Below, piece after piece: positions 34,288 to 46,939 of a stretch of DNA of 64,000 nucleotides. The DNA is taken from NCBI RefSeq assembly GCF_029962835.1, contig NC_080590.1, positions 57,162,001 through 57,226,000 of the forward strand, read 5' to 3'. The DNA comes from Magnolia sinica (Eukaryota > Streptophyta > Magnoliopsida > Magnoliales > Magnoliaceae). The position numbers were made by a program, and so were the translations under genes. Below the pieces are notes generated by a model. It ran no database searches and was not told where the DNA came from. It worked only from the letters and a program-made list of their open reading frames with translations. How positions within the stretch are numbered: the stretch's first letter is position 1; each line of letters opens with the position of its first letter.

Positions 34288-35327
34288 ATATCATGGGAAC
34301 TTCCCATGAGGTCAAGTTGTGTGGGCCCCACCGTGATGTGTGTCAAACATCTACATTGTGCATTTAATGGGTCACTTTTAGGTGATATGATATCCCAAAA
34401 ATCAATTGTATACGGAGCTCAGGTGGGCCATACTATCTAAAAACATTTGAAGACATGCCTAAAATATATAAATGCACTTGGTGGGGCCCAAATGAGTTTT
34501 GGATGCGGCTGAAACTTGGTTGGACACCTCATCCAAGTAGGACACACACAATGGATGGGCTGGGTTTGTGAATAACATCTTGGTGGGCCCAATAAATAAT
34601 TACAAAGGTTTTAGTGGGAGAGTAACCCCTCTCAATTGTTATATGTGGTGTGGCCAACCCAAGTCATGAATTGACTTGATTTTTAAGCTGGAGGCCCACT
34701 GTGGAATGGTGATATCTCACTGATGGGGTAAATATTCGGCCGACATCATAGTGGGGCCCACACAGCTCACCCTCATGGGAAGTTATATATGGAAAATGGT
34801 ACTGTGAGGTCAACCTCAAGGGAACTTCCCATTAGTTCCCATAAGGTTGAGCTATGTGGGCCCCATCGTGATGTGTGTATAATATCAACACCATTAATCA
34901 GATGCACCATTGCATGGTGGGCCAGAAGCTTAAAAATCAAGTCATTTGATGACTTGGTTGGGCCACGCAACAGACAAAAGTTGAGAAGGTTCCCCTCCCA
35001 TTAAAACATTCATAATCATTTATAGGCCCCACTGAAATGTGGTTCATAAATTTATTCCATCCATTGTGTGTGTCCCACTTGGATGAGGGGTTAAACTAAG
35101 TTTTAACAACATCTAAAACTTAGGTGGGCCCCACCAAGTGCTTTTATATGTTTTAGGCATGTCTTTACATGGTTTTAAATGGTATGGCCCCCCTGAGTTC
35201 CGTATACCATTGCTGTTGGGATATCCCGTAACCTAAAGGGGACCCATCAAATGTACACTGTTGATGTTCAATATGCATCACAATGGGGCCCACCAGCTCG
35301 AACTCATGGGAGGTGGACCTAATAGAA
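34288..35327. mobile_element. Foldback MITE, family C (two inverted arms)
   Basis: The left arm runs from ATGGGAACTTCCCATGAGGT through AAGTTGTGTGGGCCCCACCG. The right arm is its inverse, ending CAATGGGGCCCACCAGCTCGAACTCATGGGAGGT. Arms of about 450-500 bp pair through landmarks such as CTAAAATATATAAATGCACTTGG versus CAAGTGCTTTTATATGTTTTAG. A second set of inner termini (34750-34860) suggests two ~500-bp elements lying head to head. Flanked by TG and CA repeats. Non-coding. Confidence 0.8.
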
Positions 35328-35331
35328 CCAT

Positions 35332-35370
35332 TTCCACACACACACACACACACGCACACATATATATAGG
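35332..35370. repeat. (CA)n and (TA)n microsatellite
   Basis: About ten CA units followed by CGCACACATATATATAG, the mirror of the repeat at 34213-34280. Confidence 0.9.
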
Positions 35371-35474
35371 CATATGCACATGTGCACACGTGTCATGGGA
35401 GTTTAATCCGAATGGTCCATGTGATGTGGCATCCCATGAAACCGCAGGAGACCAATTTTCACTTTGATCTTACA

Positions 35475-35557
35475 AAACTTAGGCGTACGAAATGAGAATA
35501 TATGTACTTATTGATATTACACAATTTCGAGGACGAAATTGTTTTTAAGGGGTAGAT
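35475..35557 (+). pseudogene. Gypsy element internal stub with polypurine tract
   Basis: ACAATTTCGAGGACGAAATT at 35521 followed by TTTTTAAGGGGTAGAT is the typical end of plant Ty3/Gypsy pol and its polypurine tract. Only about 80 bases of the internal region remain. Everything upstream is replaced by other sequence. Confidence 0.7.
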
Positions 35558-38500
35558 TGTAATGTCCTTGATTTTCGCTATTTTGAATTTTAAAAATTCT
35601 TTAAAAAATAATATAATTAACTTATTTCGTTATTTACTAACATTTAACACTTGATGTTAACTTATACGCAGGTGTTATCAGTAAAAAACCACACAAATTC
35701 AATCCATTAACCGTGGAAAGCTAATGAATATACCCGATCATCTTGTGACCTATTCATCTAAGACATTGATCTATCCAACCTATCATTGACTAATCAAGAT
35801 AATCATAACTAAATAAAGACCTACCTAAAGTCAATACAACTAGGGGCACATCTTGATTAACAAATCGAACTGACCCAGTTACTTTATTAGCGTAAGAACC
35901 AATAATGTAAGGTGCTTAGGATCGAATCGTCATTTTTGCTAATTGTGAATAGGTCATACTATGAACTTAGATAATCCAAACCCTAATCATCGCGCACAAG
36001 AAATCTTGCTACCAAATTTATTTTATAAATGCCTGATTATCCAAACAAGCTCCAGACCGCTCCTCAGTGGGCTACTAAACCCAAAACTCTAGAAAGATTT
36101 TTATCTTAGAGGGCTTGACATCCATCGCGAGACCTCGAACTAAGACAGCAGGCCGAATCACTCAACTTGGTCTAGCAAGGCGAGCGCATGAGATGTATGA
36201 ATGCCTTTAGGATTTGTCAAGAACTTAAGTTAATTTTCTCCATCTAAATCTTGATGAAATTGTGGCTTTTAAACTATTAAAATACAATCAAACTAAAGAA
36301 AAATGATGTAGGACAATACGCTAGCCATATTCATATAGTTGCGGCCCTAATCGACTATCAATGACCGTTAAACTGAAATAGTACCTTAACTGTTGATTGA
36401 CACATCTAGATGTCGGAACGACTGCACTCTTACATAGTTCCCTAATAAGGTCATATATTCCATGACTTAGATCAATGCATGCACTTTCCTGTGGGACCCA
36501 ATAGTGAAAAGTAACCTCCCATAGGGTTAATAGCCTTAACCCTTGGCCATGGGGGCTATTTGCACCATTTATGGTGCTATGAAGCCATCCACCCACACGA
36601 ATTTGTGCCCTAGAGAGGAGAGGAAGAGAAAGAGAGAGTTTGTGTGAAGGTGGGTTAGTAATTGTGAGGTTTAGCATCTTCTTGTCATTAGCCCCTTTAA
36701 TAAAATCACTAGCAGCTTCTAGATCCACTGTCGCACCCCTTTTGTTAACAATAAGATGTGAGGATTGAGCCATTCTTCATAATCAAATTCGTTTTAGGTT
36801 AAATCATGTGTATCATTGGCTTTGGCATTTGATTAGGTACCGGTGATTTTGCTATAAACCCTAACCTTGGAAGTGCCATAAATTAGGGGAAATCATCCTA
36901 AGATGTAGATTATTCTCCTAGGTTTTCATTTATTAACCATTGAGGGTGATAGACTATGATCCCTTTTGATTTAGTAGGAACACTTAAGTCAATTATTCCC
37001 TAAATGCTCTGCCTTAGAAATATTTGATTTTGTTAGTATTGGTAGCTAACATGTATGACGAAATGCTTACTCATTTTAATGCTTGGCTTATTGGTGATTG
37101 AATAGGGTTTGTGATGATAATGGTAGATTTCAAGGGTGTTTAATATGTTTATAGCCTTGGTTATGTTCCTTACATATTTTGTTGTGACTTGAATATAGAT
37201 ACTTGTAAATTTTGATTGATGTTTGCCTTGAGGTACATTACTTTATTAGATTTAAACTGGAGATCCCTGTTAATATTAAATGAATGTTATATCACTGACT
37301 AGTTATATTCTATAAAATAGGCTATAATAGAAAGAGGTCGAGCCCTAGCTAACCTTGAAACAAGGGATGGTCGCCGAATTCGGCCATCCCGACTCATGTG
37401 GTTGACCAAGGTGGAACTCGGGTGATCAGTAGTAGTTAGAACTATATGGGATGCTTGTACCCAATGCCAGTCTATCCAATGCTTTTCTTAGACAATTAAA
37501 TTCATCTATTGGGTGGATAGATCGCATATATGACCAATGTTTGCAACACAATATGGAATTTGAAATACCCTATTTATAAAAAATGAGGTTCATTCATAAC
37601 TATTAGCACGATATGATTCAATAATACTTGAGGGCCAGATATGGTGGTATGGGAAACTGCATACTAGCTGTCGGCCTACATTAGGGCGACAGGCCTGTCA
37701 CATTGGCAAAACATTAGGTGAGGAGCTTGCCATGTTGGTAAAATATTAGGTGACCGGCTTCCCCGTAGTAACCGTCGCGCATGTAGGAATGTCGTGCCCC
37801 TATCATGATGATGATGATATAGGTGGTATGCTTTCTCAACACTTGGGTCATGTGACGACCTTTACCTCTAGTCGTGGTCGTCCTTGGGTGGTTAGCCCTA
37901 CTACAAATCTGATTTAAGTTATAGGGACTTAGGGACAATGAAAACCAGAGTGGATCAAAGGATACTGGTGAGGAGCCGCCTAGTGCCACAACGAACTACA
38001 TGATCCGGATAGAGACCCGAGATTCGACAGTAGTATCCTTGCTTCATTAACCGACTATTTAACCTGAACATTTATAAATACTCAACTAATCATGCATTTC
38101 ATAACATTTGTTGGGTTGTGTGCGGGCTAACCATTACGCATATGTTGACGTCCTCGCTAGCGATAGCGTTAATGTAGTTCTATATTGGTATCATTGATCT
38201 CGGGCCATGCATACACATTCAAAGTCATTCATACATTTAAAGAACTAGAGATATGGTTTTTGTGTTATGATATGTCATTATCGCCTATGCCTGTATCTGT
38301 TTGATATCAAGTGAAACTTAGGATAATAGTAACACTTAGTTGATCACTCACTCCTACCTAAGACTATGTTTTAAAAAACCAAACTAGAAATAATATTGAT
38401 ACAAGTACCATTGAGATCTTAGATGGGTCGGCTTACATTCGCTTTCACCACTATCATTCTATTTTGAAGCATTGGCTGAAAATAGAATACTTTATACTTT

Positions 38501-38778
38501 ATTCATTTTAGATATGCAAATTATGGCTTTTGTAATCCCCATCACCACTATTGAAATTATACAATTTGAATATTATCCATACATTCATGAGTTTATTTAT
38601 CTCTGCTTAACTTTTGATGATGCCGATTTAAAGATACTTTGATTATTGATGATGGGCGAATGTTAACCAAATTGCGTGGGCATGTGGGAACTCGCCCACG
38701 AGAATTTTTACTAGGTTTATAAATGAAAACTCGAGATCGGAGTCTTTGTACTCGAGTGCTGATTTTCGAAGCATGACA
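35558..38778 (+). repeat. Gypsy 3' LTR (~3.2 kb)
   Basis: Begins TGTAATGTCCTTGATTTTCG just after the polypurine tract and ends GATTTTCGAAGCATGACA. Part of the interior (TATGGGAAACTGCATACTAGCTG...TCGGCCTACATT, CTTCCCCGTAGTAACC; 37645-37770) resembles, in opposite orientation, the LTR at 60902-64000. So both probably belong to one family. No coding frame is supported; the ORF at 36321-36773 (minus) has no known domain. Confidence 0.7.
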
Positions 38779-39108
38779 CCACACCACTGGATCATTAGGG
38801 ATTAAATGGCTACCACTGAAAACCTCTTAAAGGCCAAAGAAGTTTTCAATCAAGCTAATATTTATGTTTTCCTTTCATCTAGGTCTATGTGACCTTATGA
38901 ACTGGTTGAATATCAAAAAACATCACAATGGGCCCTAATAAATTTTCAACAGTGGGGGTCATTGTCACCACTGCTTTCTATAGTGTGGTCCACTCGAACA
39001 TTCAATCTACCTCTTTTTTGGGGTCATGCCCTAAAATGGTCTTTCAAAATGGATGGACGAATTAGATAAAACACTTATATCATGCTAACCCCATGTCGCC
39101 CCTAATGG
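38779..39108. mobile_element. Common-family MITE fragment
   Basis: Core: AAGTTTTCAATCAAGCTAATATTTATG, GAACTGGTTGAATATC, CATCACAATGGGCCC, GTGTGGTCCACTCGAACATTC, then an AAATGGATGGACGAATTAGATAAAACACTTATATCATG arm. Interrupted on the right by the solo LTR. Confidence 0.6.
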
Positions 39109-41189
39109 GATTGTGTTCACTCCCCAAGTATAGGGTTGTGATGTAGTAATAAACTCGGTGAGACCGAGGTCGAATCCCAAGGGACTGATACTTGTACGTT
39201 TCCTAAAACTAGGTAGAAATAGAACTAGCCTAAGATGAAATCTAAATCCAATATAAAGTGATGAATAATGGTGAGAGATTAATCTAAAACTTAAGAGAAA
39301 TCGAAGATAAGAAACTAGAGATTCAGAGGATCCACTTGTAGAGATCAGGGAGATCTTATGCCTGCTTCATAAGTCACGAAAATTAAACTAAACTTCCTCT
39401 GATATAATTTTAAAGGGATGAAAGGTATATGAATTAGAATGGATTCTATCACCAAACCATGCCCAGGAGACAAAGTCAACAACAGAATTAAACTAATTAT
39501 CAACCAATCAGATGATTATGAACGTTAGGAAGGGTACCGCCATTCAACCATGCCCAGGAGACGATAGCAAACAACACTTCCTGATGCCATAATCAAAATA
39601 AGGAAAAAGAAATACTCATAGCCATTGCAAACCCATTGTAATTTCAGTTACAACAGGCCATTAAAAACTATAAATATTCCCATAATAAAATTAAATCAAC
39701 AATCTCTTCAATCTAAACAAAAGGCACAAGAAAATAGTTCTCCCATCACACTAGAAGCTTCACCTCTTAGCCCTAGCTAAGGGGTTTAGCCCAACATGAA
39801 TGGGCTGGATCCCTTAAACAAAACAAAATAAAAAGGAAAAGAAAGAGAAAAAAAACAAACTCTACTATCTCCCTGTTTCTCTGCTCCACGTCCAAGCCAA
39901 ACCAAGATGCCTTTTCTCTCTCTCCCTCTCTCTCCTTTATAGAATTCCGGAAGTGGTGGCTGGAGTCGAGCACCAACTTCTCTTTCGCAGTAAGTTTACA
40001 ATCGAGCCGGACTCCCTGTTTACGCAGTGGAATCAAAAGCAAAGCCTTATGCATATGTGATGATTGATGGGCCTAGGATTGATGTCAGACGAGAAATCTG
40101 ACCCATCCATTGAATTCCTCTCGGAATTTCAGTCGAGAAGGAGTATTTTTTCTCAGGTTTAGTGCGGCCCATCAATTGAAACAATTCCTCCGTCTATCTT
40201 CCATTTGGACGATCAAAAACGGATGCTCGCTGCTTCTTAGAAATTGTCCACCTAGGTCTTGTTTAGTGGGCCTGCAGGACTCTGATGGATGGTCTGGATC
40301 GTGAAAAAGGATGATGAATGGGGCCCAATGTCAAAACCCAATCCAAAGCACGTCCGTCACGGGACATTTTTTACACTATTTGGTTGTTTTGTGCAAAAAA
40401 ATAGGTGGGGCCCACTTCTGATGGCATTCTCAGAGATCTACCCCGTTCATTCTCTTCTAAGTTACATGTAAGCCCATAAGTCAAAGTATGATGTAGATCT
40501 GAACACTAGGTGGGCCACACAATCCACGTGTGATGGGTCACTACCCATCGTTGAAGCAAGCCTCTTCTAAGTTACGTGCATGCATGCATATGGATTTCGT
40601 TATATTTACAGAATTGCCACTCTGCCTTCTAGAAACGTCCGTCGTTCGTTCCTCCCTACTGCACCATCCAAAAGAAGTGAAATTTGGCAAATATCCACCG
40701 TTTTTCGTGCTCTTTCCATCAGTTCAGTTTGGGTCTAGATCTTCCAAGGATGTCCAAGATGCTTTCTTAATGGTTATTGTCCCCTGATCTCTCTGTTGGG
40801 CCACTTTCACGAGGATCTAATGGCTGAAATTTGTCGTGTACGGTTAATTTATGGTCCTCAGGCCATGTATGAAGTTTCGAGCCGAGTGGATGGTGGAAAC
40901 CCTTTGATCTTGCATTCTGACTAACTTTCAGGCCACTTAAGCTTCAGTTTTTCAATTTTCTCGGATCTCTGGCGTGTACATCCATCGATCTCGGTCCCCT
41001 GGAGTCCATTCCTTGCTTTGGTGACTTCGGAGCGTTAAATCCATGCTTTTAATACCCTTTTTCAATCAAAGCTCCTTATTACATCCTGCAACAAAAACAC
41101 GATTAAATTATAATATTAGGCATTATCGTGTACGTAAAATCAGGCAGTAATCGGGGTCTGATATGCAATATTCGACCCTCAACAGATTG
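39109..41189. mobile_element. Solo LTR with 5-bp target duplication
   Basis: The unit 39114-41184 (2071 bp) begins TGTTCACTCCCCAAG and ends CGACCCTCAACA. It is flanked on both sides by GATTG (39109-39113 and 41185-41189). TGTT...AACA ends with an exact 5-bp direct repeat and no coding sequence are the signature of a solo LTR left by recombination. A TATA-like CTATAAAGG (minus strand, near 39938) next to a CT-rich tract suggests the element reads on the minus strand. No other copy is in the window to confirm the family. Confidence 0.75.
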
Positions 41190-41289
41190 TCCATCTCTAG
41201 CTAGTTTTGGGGTAGTACCACTCCCGCCCGACACAATCTGCTTCCAGCTGGATAGAAATTTCCTGCCCCAAGGCTTTCATGGGCAGGAA

Positions 41290-41720
41290 GCTAGGTGGGG
41301 CCCACCGTGATATTTGTGATAAATCAACTCTATCCACCTATTTTCAGAGCTCATTTTAGAACATGCAACCAAATATGAGGTGGATCTAAAACTAAAGTGG
41401 GCCACATGAGAGGAAACAACGGGGAACGAATGACTACTGTTAAAACATTCATATGGCTATAAAATTTTTGTATTAGGCTAAGTTTTTCGTGTTTCCAATT
41501 CATCCCAGTTGGAATGAACTTATAGATAGTTTAGATGGCATATAAACATCAAGGTAGAGCCCAAGAATATTTCAACGGCATACATTTCTTTCCCCACTCT
41601 TTCCTCACGTGTGGCCCATTTGAGTTTTGGATCCTCGTCATTTATGGTTACATGTCCTAAAATGAGCTTAAAAATGGATGGACGAAATAGATTTTACACA
41701 AACATCAAGATGGGCCCCAC
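41290..41720. mobile_element. Common-family MITE copy
   Basis: Left arm AGGTGGGGCCCACCGTGATATTTGTG. Core AAAGTGGGCCACATGAGAGGAAACAACGG, TTTAGATGGCATATAAACATCAAGGT. Right arm AAAATGGATGGACGAAATAGATTTTACACAAACATC with GGGCCCCAC. Confidence 0.65.
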
Positions 41721-41851
41721 TTAGGTTCCCTTCACATTAAAGCCCTTGGCAGGAAATCGACTAGAGATGAAAGCAAATTGTGTAGGATGCAAATTAAATG
41801 CATAGCTAGTTGGACGAAAATGTAATGTCCAACTAGTTGTGTGTGAGCATT

Positions 41852-41856
<5 letters not shown>

Positions 41857-41923
<67 letters not shown>
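41857..41923. repeat. (TA)n microsatellite
   Basis: About 67 bases of TA repeats at the left edge of the GAGCTCG-rich element. Confidence 0.95.
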
Positions 41924-41926
<3 letters not shown>

Positions 41927-42472
41927 GCCGATTCAAGTTGAGGTGGGCCAAGCTCGCCAAGCTCATGCTCTCCTCGAGATTTTGGAGCTTGACTTGTTTA
42001 TCAAACCTTTCGAGTCAAGCTCGAGGCGAGCTAGTGGATCCAGTCGAGGCAAGCTTACCTCGAGTCGAGTTGAGCTTGCTCCCAACCCGACCGAACTCGC
42101 ACTCGAATTAACCTAGCCACCCGACCCAACTGACCCAACCCACACCGACCCAACTCCTAGATCATATATTCAATTAATACACACACACACACACACACAC
42201 ACACATAATATTTAACTTTTTTTTATTTTTAAATATAATATATTATATATAATATAATATATATTCGAGTCGAGCCGAGCTCCAGCTCGAGCTTTGAGTC
42301 GGGCCGAGTCGAATCAAGATCCACTATGATCGAACTCGGCTTGTTTTCAAAACGAGTTAGGTCATTTGAAGCTTGGCTCGCCTCAAGTCGTCGTTCGAGC
42401 CGAGTCAAGCCGAGCTAGATCGAGCCGAGCCGAGCGAGCTTTTCGAGTTAGCTTGGCTCGTGTACAGCCCTA
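41924..42472. mobile_element. hAT-like non-autonomous element rich in CGAGC/GCTCG
   Basis: Dense CGAG, GAGCC and GCTCG words in both orientations (TCGAGCCGAGC, AGCTCGAGGCGAGC). It ends in GGCTCGTGTACAGCCCTA, i.e. TAGGGCTGTACACGAGCC inverted. That terminus and the GAGCTCG-rich body are widespread in plants and usually assigned to hAT-type elements. The left terminus is replaced by the (TA)n tract, and an internal (CA)n lies at 42180-42206. Confidence 0.5.
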
Positions 42473-42713
42473 CCTAAAATAAGCTCGAAAAATAGATGGG
42501 AGGGATAGATTTCTCACAAACTTCATGGTGGGCCTCGCTTGTATTTCCTACTCACAAAAACCTTTGGCGGGAAATTCACGTTAAGATGGAAGCGGATTGC
42601 ATGGGGGAAAATTAGGTGTTAAACACTTTTACTTTCTGTGGACATAGAGCTCCCTTGCGTTGTGGTTTGTATGGGAGCATTACTTATATAGGTACCTATT
42701 TAATTATTAGTAA

Positions 42714-43041
42714 GGTGACATTTGGATCTTAAGTTACTTAACATAAGTTACTTATATCTCAATTACCTTATCTTAGTTTTTACCTATTAAGCAAATAAAT
42801 ACATTTGCCAAAGACATACTTATCAACTTCTCCTCTCTTTAGTCTCTCTTAATGTCTCTCTTTAGCATCTCATGAAAAGTAGAAAAGATAAAAATAAAAA
42901 ATTAACTAAAAGAATTAAGTAATTTTAAGTAAAAAAGTTATAATTAATCATAAACCAAATTTACTTATCTGAAATAAGTTACTTATCTAGTTTGTAAGTA
43001 GAAAAAAGTAACTTATTTGGTGGTATCCAATTAATGGATCC
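42714..43041. mobile_element. Short PIF/Harbinger-like MITE candidate
   Basis: Flanked by TAA at both ends (42711-42713, 43042-43044). The left end reads GGTGACATTTGGATCTTAAG, and the right end inverted reads GGATCCATTAATTGGATACC. Subterminal AAGTTACTTA words occur at both sides. The inverted repeat is imperfect. Confidence 0.45.
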
Positions 43042-43212
43042 TAAGCAACCTTGTTAATTGATGGACATTTTTTTCATTTTATGAAAAATCGTTCCTTAAA
43101 CTAATCTACGTTAAAGAAAATGAATCGAAGGTCCCAAAAAAAGTATTGGAATGTAAATATCATATTAATAATGTAATATTTTCTGAAATTCCCTTTATGA
43201 CACTATTGAAAT

Positions 43213-45067
43213 CGGATTGCGTACTGAGTTACTCAGTAAGGCCCTGTTTGGGTGCGTGAAATACGGTGGAATAAAAGGAATGGAATTATGGCCGCCACTG
43301 CATTTATGAGTTACAGTGGATGGTCCGCTGCATTGCGTGTACACGTCCATCCCATACACCGCACATGACCTGTTTGGGTTTTGTGGAATTGCAATCATCC
43401 CATGGGTTATCTCATATGGGTTTGTTTGGATTTTCCATGGGATTGAAGTGGATTTCAGATATGGCGTCACTTCTTCCATCGTCACCCACTATACGGATGG
43501 TTCTTCATCTGCTTTGTCCATCCATTTCATTAGAATTTGAAATGACAACGTCCGTTTGGCCGGAACATGGCCCACCATAATTGAGAACCCCCTTCAATGA
43601 TCGGAACTGTCCGTTGTGTTTGGTGGGGGGTTTCGATCAAAATCCCAAAGTTCTCAGCCAGTGATGCACATGTGTGAGAGCTCGGCCTCGAACGCAAGAT
43701 GAGCAGCATGTGGGGGACTTCCGAAAGTGGAAACAAAGGTCTTTGCTGCCTTGTTATTTCGAGGTCCGATATAGTAGTTTGCAGACTAAATAATCGGATT
43801 TTATTTTCTATCTTCCAAACGTCAGGCCAAGCATTTAAGTGATCGGAACCGTTCAATATGTAGGACCCACAAGCGATACACTATAAGAACGGTGTGATTT
43901 GTACAAATTACCCTATCTAAAACAACGTCTTGCTCAATGATTTACATGCAAGTTCATTTCCTGGATGGCTCTGATTATTTTTAATGAAGAAGAGGACCTT
44001 CCAAGGTCGATTCACGATGAGACACAGTCCACAAAGTGGGTACTACACTAATACAAGGGGCCCAGATGGAGGACTACAAATTCACTTTACTAGTCCGTGG
44101 ACTACTTAACTTTTACTCAGTTATTTCACCCTTCCTGCCATCTGATTAAAAAATTACCCCCACACTACATAACTATGCTTTCTCCACTTCAAATCCGTTG
44201 GAAGCTGAGCAACATTTGGGGGATTTCTGAAAGTCGAATACTTCATCTACATCAGGACCCAGCAGATCAACGGTGTAGATCACCAACCCCCAATCCTAAC
44301 TTCCCGTTTCATCCAGTTAAGGCTGAGGGAAACCTGTATGCGGATGATAAGCTCTTCGAATCCCTCGTCTTAACGACAGATAGGGCTCGACGAAGACGGA
44401 TGGACTTCGCTATTTCCCAGGCGTCTTGCTGAATACCGCCAGATATCCCTTGGGTTATGGTGGTTCGGTTCAGATCCACGGTCCAAACACGCATGTGGGT
44501 TACAAGGATGGGATCGAGTGATCCCATCCCACCTAATCCCATCTAATCCGGCCGGCCAAACAGGCCCTAAGGCTCTTATCACACTGAGTAAACTCAGTTG
44601 GGCCCACCTTGAATGTATGTAGTCTATCCATACTGTCCATCCACTTGTCCATCTAATTTAAGGGGTTGAGCCCAAAATTGAAGCATATCCAACGATCAAG
44701 TGGATCATAAAATATGAAACAGTGGAGATAATGATTTCCACAGTTGAAACCTTTTTAGGCCTCACAGTGATGTTTATTTGTCATCCAACCTGTTCATAAG
44801 ATCATACACACATGGATGAAGGGAAAAAACAAATATAATCTTGATCCAAAACTTCTATAGCCACTAAGAAATTTTCAACGGTAGACATTCAATTCAACTG
44901 TTTCCTATGGTGTGGTCCATTTAAACATTGCATATGCTTTATATTTGGGTTCAAGCCATAAAATTATCTAATAAAATAAATGAACGACGCAGATAAAATA
45001 CATAAATTATGGTGGAACTCACAGAGTTTACTCATAAACTAAGCGTAGTGAGTTACTACGCAATCCG
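43213..45067. mobile_element. Family-A MITE split by a nested PIF-like element
   Basis: Left terminus CGGATTGCGTACTGAGTTAC and right terminus GTAGTGAGTTACTACGCAATCCG face each other. The body at 44575-45067 is the common core in reverse orientation. The element is interrupted after its first ~27 bases by the PIF-like insertion 43240-44567. Confidence 0.7.
43240..44567. mobile_element. PIF/Harbinger-like non-autonomous element (1328 bp)
   Basis: Starts GGCCCTGTTTGGGTGCGTG and ends GGCCGGCCAAACAGGCCC. Flanked by TAA on each side (43237-43239 and 44568-44570). The TAA target and GGGCCTGTTTGG termini fit Tourist/PIF elements. ORFs within (43316-43580, 44097-44432) have no transposase motifs. Confidence 0.75.
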
Positions 45068-45229
45068 CTTCCCACTGTCTTTGTAACAGTAGAATATATC
45101 CTAAGAGATCTATACAGCTGTATGTGCTTTTGTCATGCATATCTTAATTATTCCGGAAAAAAAAGAAAAAAAGAAAAGGGAATGGACCCTATGGGAGGAC
45201 AAATGCTGGTGAGTGGTGAGCGGAATTGG

Positions 45230-45720
45230 ATTGCGTACAGCACCGGCCACCGAGGGCTATCCTTGAGGGTTGACCCTGTGGGGTCCACCATGATGTATGT
45301 ATTTTATTCATGCATCCATCCATTTTTTTCAGCTCATTTTAGTATCACCTTAAAAAAGAAGTGTTTCCAAAGCTCAAGTGGACCACACTACAGGAAATCG
45401 TGAGGATTGAATGCATACCGTTGAAAACCTCATGAGGGCCTCGCAAAATTCAGATCATGCTGACATTTGTATTTTCCATTCATAAAGGGATGTGTGACCT
45501 TATGAACAGGTTGGTTGGCAAACAAACATCATGGTTGGCCGTTGAAAGATTTTAATTGTGGGTGTTATTACCCCCACTGTTTCCTGAAGTGTGGTCTATT
45601 TGAGCTTGGGATTTGCTTTATTTTTCACCTCAGGCCTTAAAATGAGCTACCAAAATGGATGGACGGTGTGGATTAAACACGGACATCATGGTGGGCCAAG
45701 CAATCCACTTCCCAGGTGTG
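45230..45720. mobile_element. Common-family MITE copy
   Basis: Left arm TTGGATTGCGTACAGCACCGG and CTGTGGGGTCCACCATGATGTATG. Core AAGCTCAAGTGGACCACACTACAGG, ACATTTGTATTTTCCATTC, AACAGGTTGGTTGGCAAACAAACATCATGG. Right arm GGATGGACGGTGTGGATTAAACACGGACATCATGGTGGGCC...CAATCCACTTCCC. The paired arms make it a complete element. Confidence 0.7.
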
Positions 45721-46939
45721 CCTGAATGCATGACCAAAACGAACTCAATGTGTGGGAAGAAGAGACAGCTAAAGAACCATACCGGAAATTAAAATTATAG
45801 GATGCCTCCTACGGCGTCGGAGAACTCTCAGCCTTGATCTTTTGGAACCGGAATTTCACACCACTCACTTATATCTGAGAAGGAGAAAGGAAAGGAATGA
45901 TAAAAATGATCAATGTACAGGATGATTCTTGTAAGATGGAATAGAAATGAAAAGCTTTACTTGTCCTCCTCATAGACTCTACCATTGAAGCTTGGATGCT
46001 TTACCTTTCCTCTTCATAGACTCTATTATTGAAACTCGGGGTTACATGAATATCCTGTAACCTAACCTCTATGGGGCCCATCATGATGTTTGTGCTATAT
46101 CCACTCCGTCCATCTATTTAACCAACACATTTTAGAATATGTATTCTCCGTCTAATGGTGAACAATCCCCGTGTGAATGAGTACGGCCCAAAGACCATAT
46201 TATCAGGAAATCTTAATCCTTTCAACCTTCAAATTAAAATTCATTGATCAAACCGTTGGGATCTATTGAACCATTTGAATTTCAGCATGTGTGGCATCCA
46301 AAGGGAGGCTCGTGAATTGGTCCGTCTGCGTTGTAAACATGGATGACAAGTGTACATCCTACACATGCAAGTGTATAAGCATAGGTGATCTTCTAAAGTA
46401 CAGTTTACAAAATTATTCGGTATGTATAGGGAACATTGACGCTCTTAATACGTCTCTTGGTTTAAACAGCTGAATGATCAAAATCAAATATCAGGATCGT
46501 CCATCAGATTTGACCAACGTTTCGTTAGCCATGAAGAAATACTCCTGTTGATCAGGTGTAACCATCCGTCCATGGCTTTGGAAACCAACTTATAAAATGA
46601 GAGGCCATTGTTTGAAAAGAAAGCATCCTACAGTTAATATTGATTTTTTATTTTTTATTTTTATTATTTTTTTTTATACTAGTAGTGGTCAAAGAAAATT
46701 AAGGAAAAACTAATGGATGGTCATGTTATATATGCACTTAGGACAGTAAGAGCCTCAGTGTGCCAGGCACGTACATCAACGTTACCTTTAATAATTCAAG
46801 ACAGATTGTTATTCCTTGGAATAGTTTTCCGACAGCTGTCACGGACCGTAAAGTTCTGCCTTTGGTTTGTGACATGCAATCTCAACCACACAATCAAGAA
46901 GTAGGTATCCTTTCCAAACCAAAGATTTACGGACGCAGC
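45721..46939. other. Unassigned region with MITE arm fragments
   Basis: A left-arm phrase (GGGGCCCATCATGATGTTTGTGC, 46073) is not matched by a right arm. The rest has no domain on either strand, including the frames at 46291-46473 and 46713-46904. Confidence 0.45.

Noticed and set aside
36321-36773. 150-codon minus-strand ORF in the Gypsy LTR
   Set aside because: Lies in LTR sequence; no domain; likely chance.
43316-44432. ORFs inside the PIF-like element as a possible transposase
   Set aside because: No DDE or Myb-like motif seen; frames are short and on both strands.
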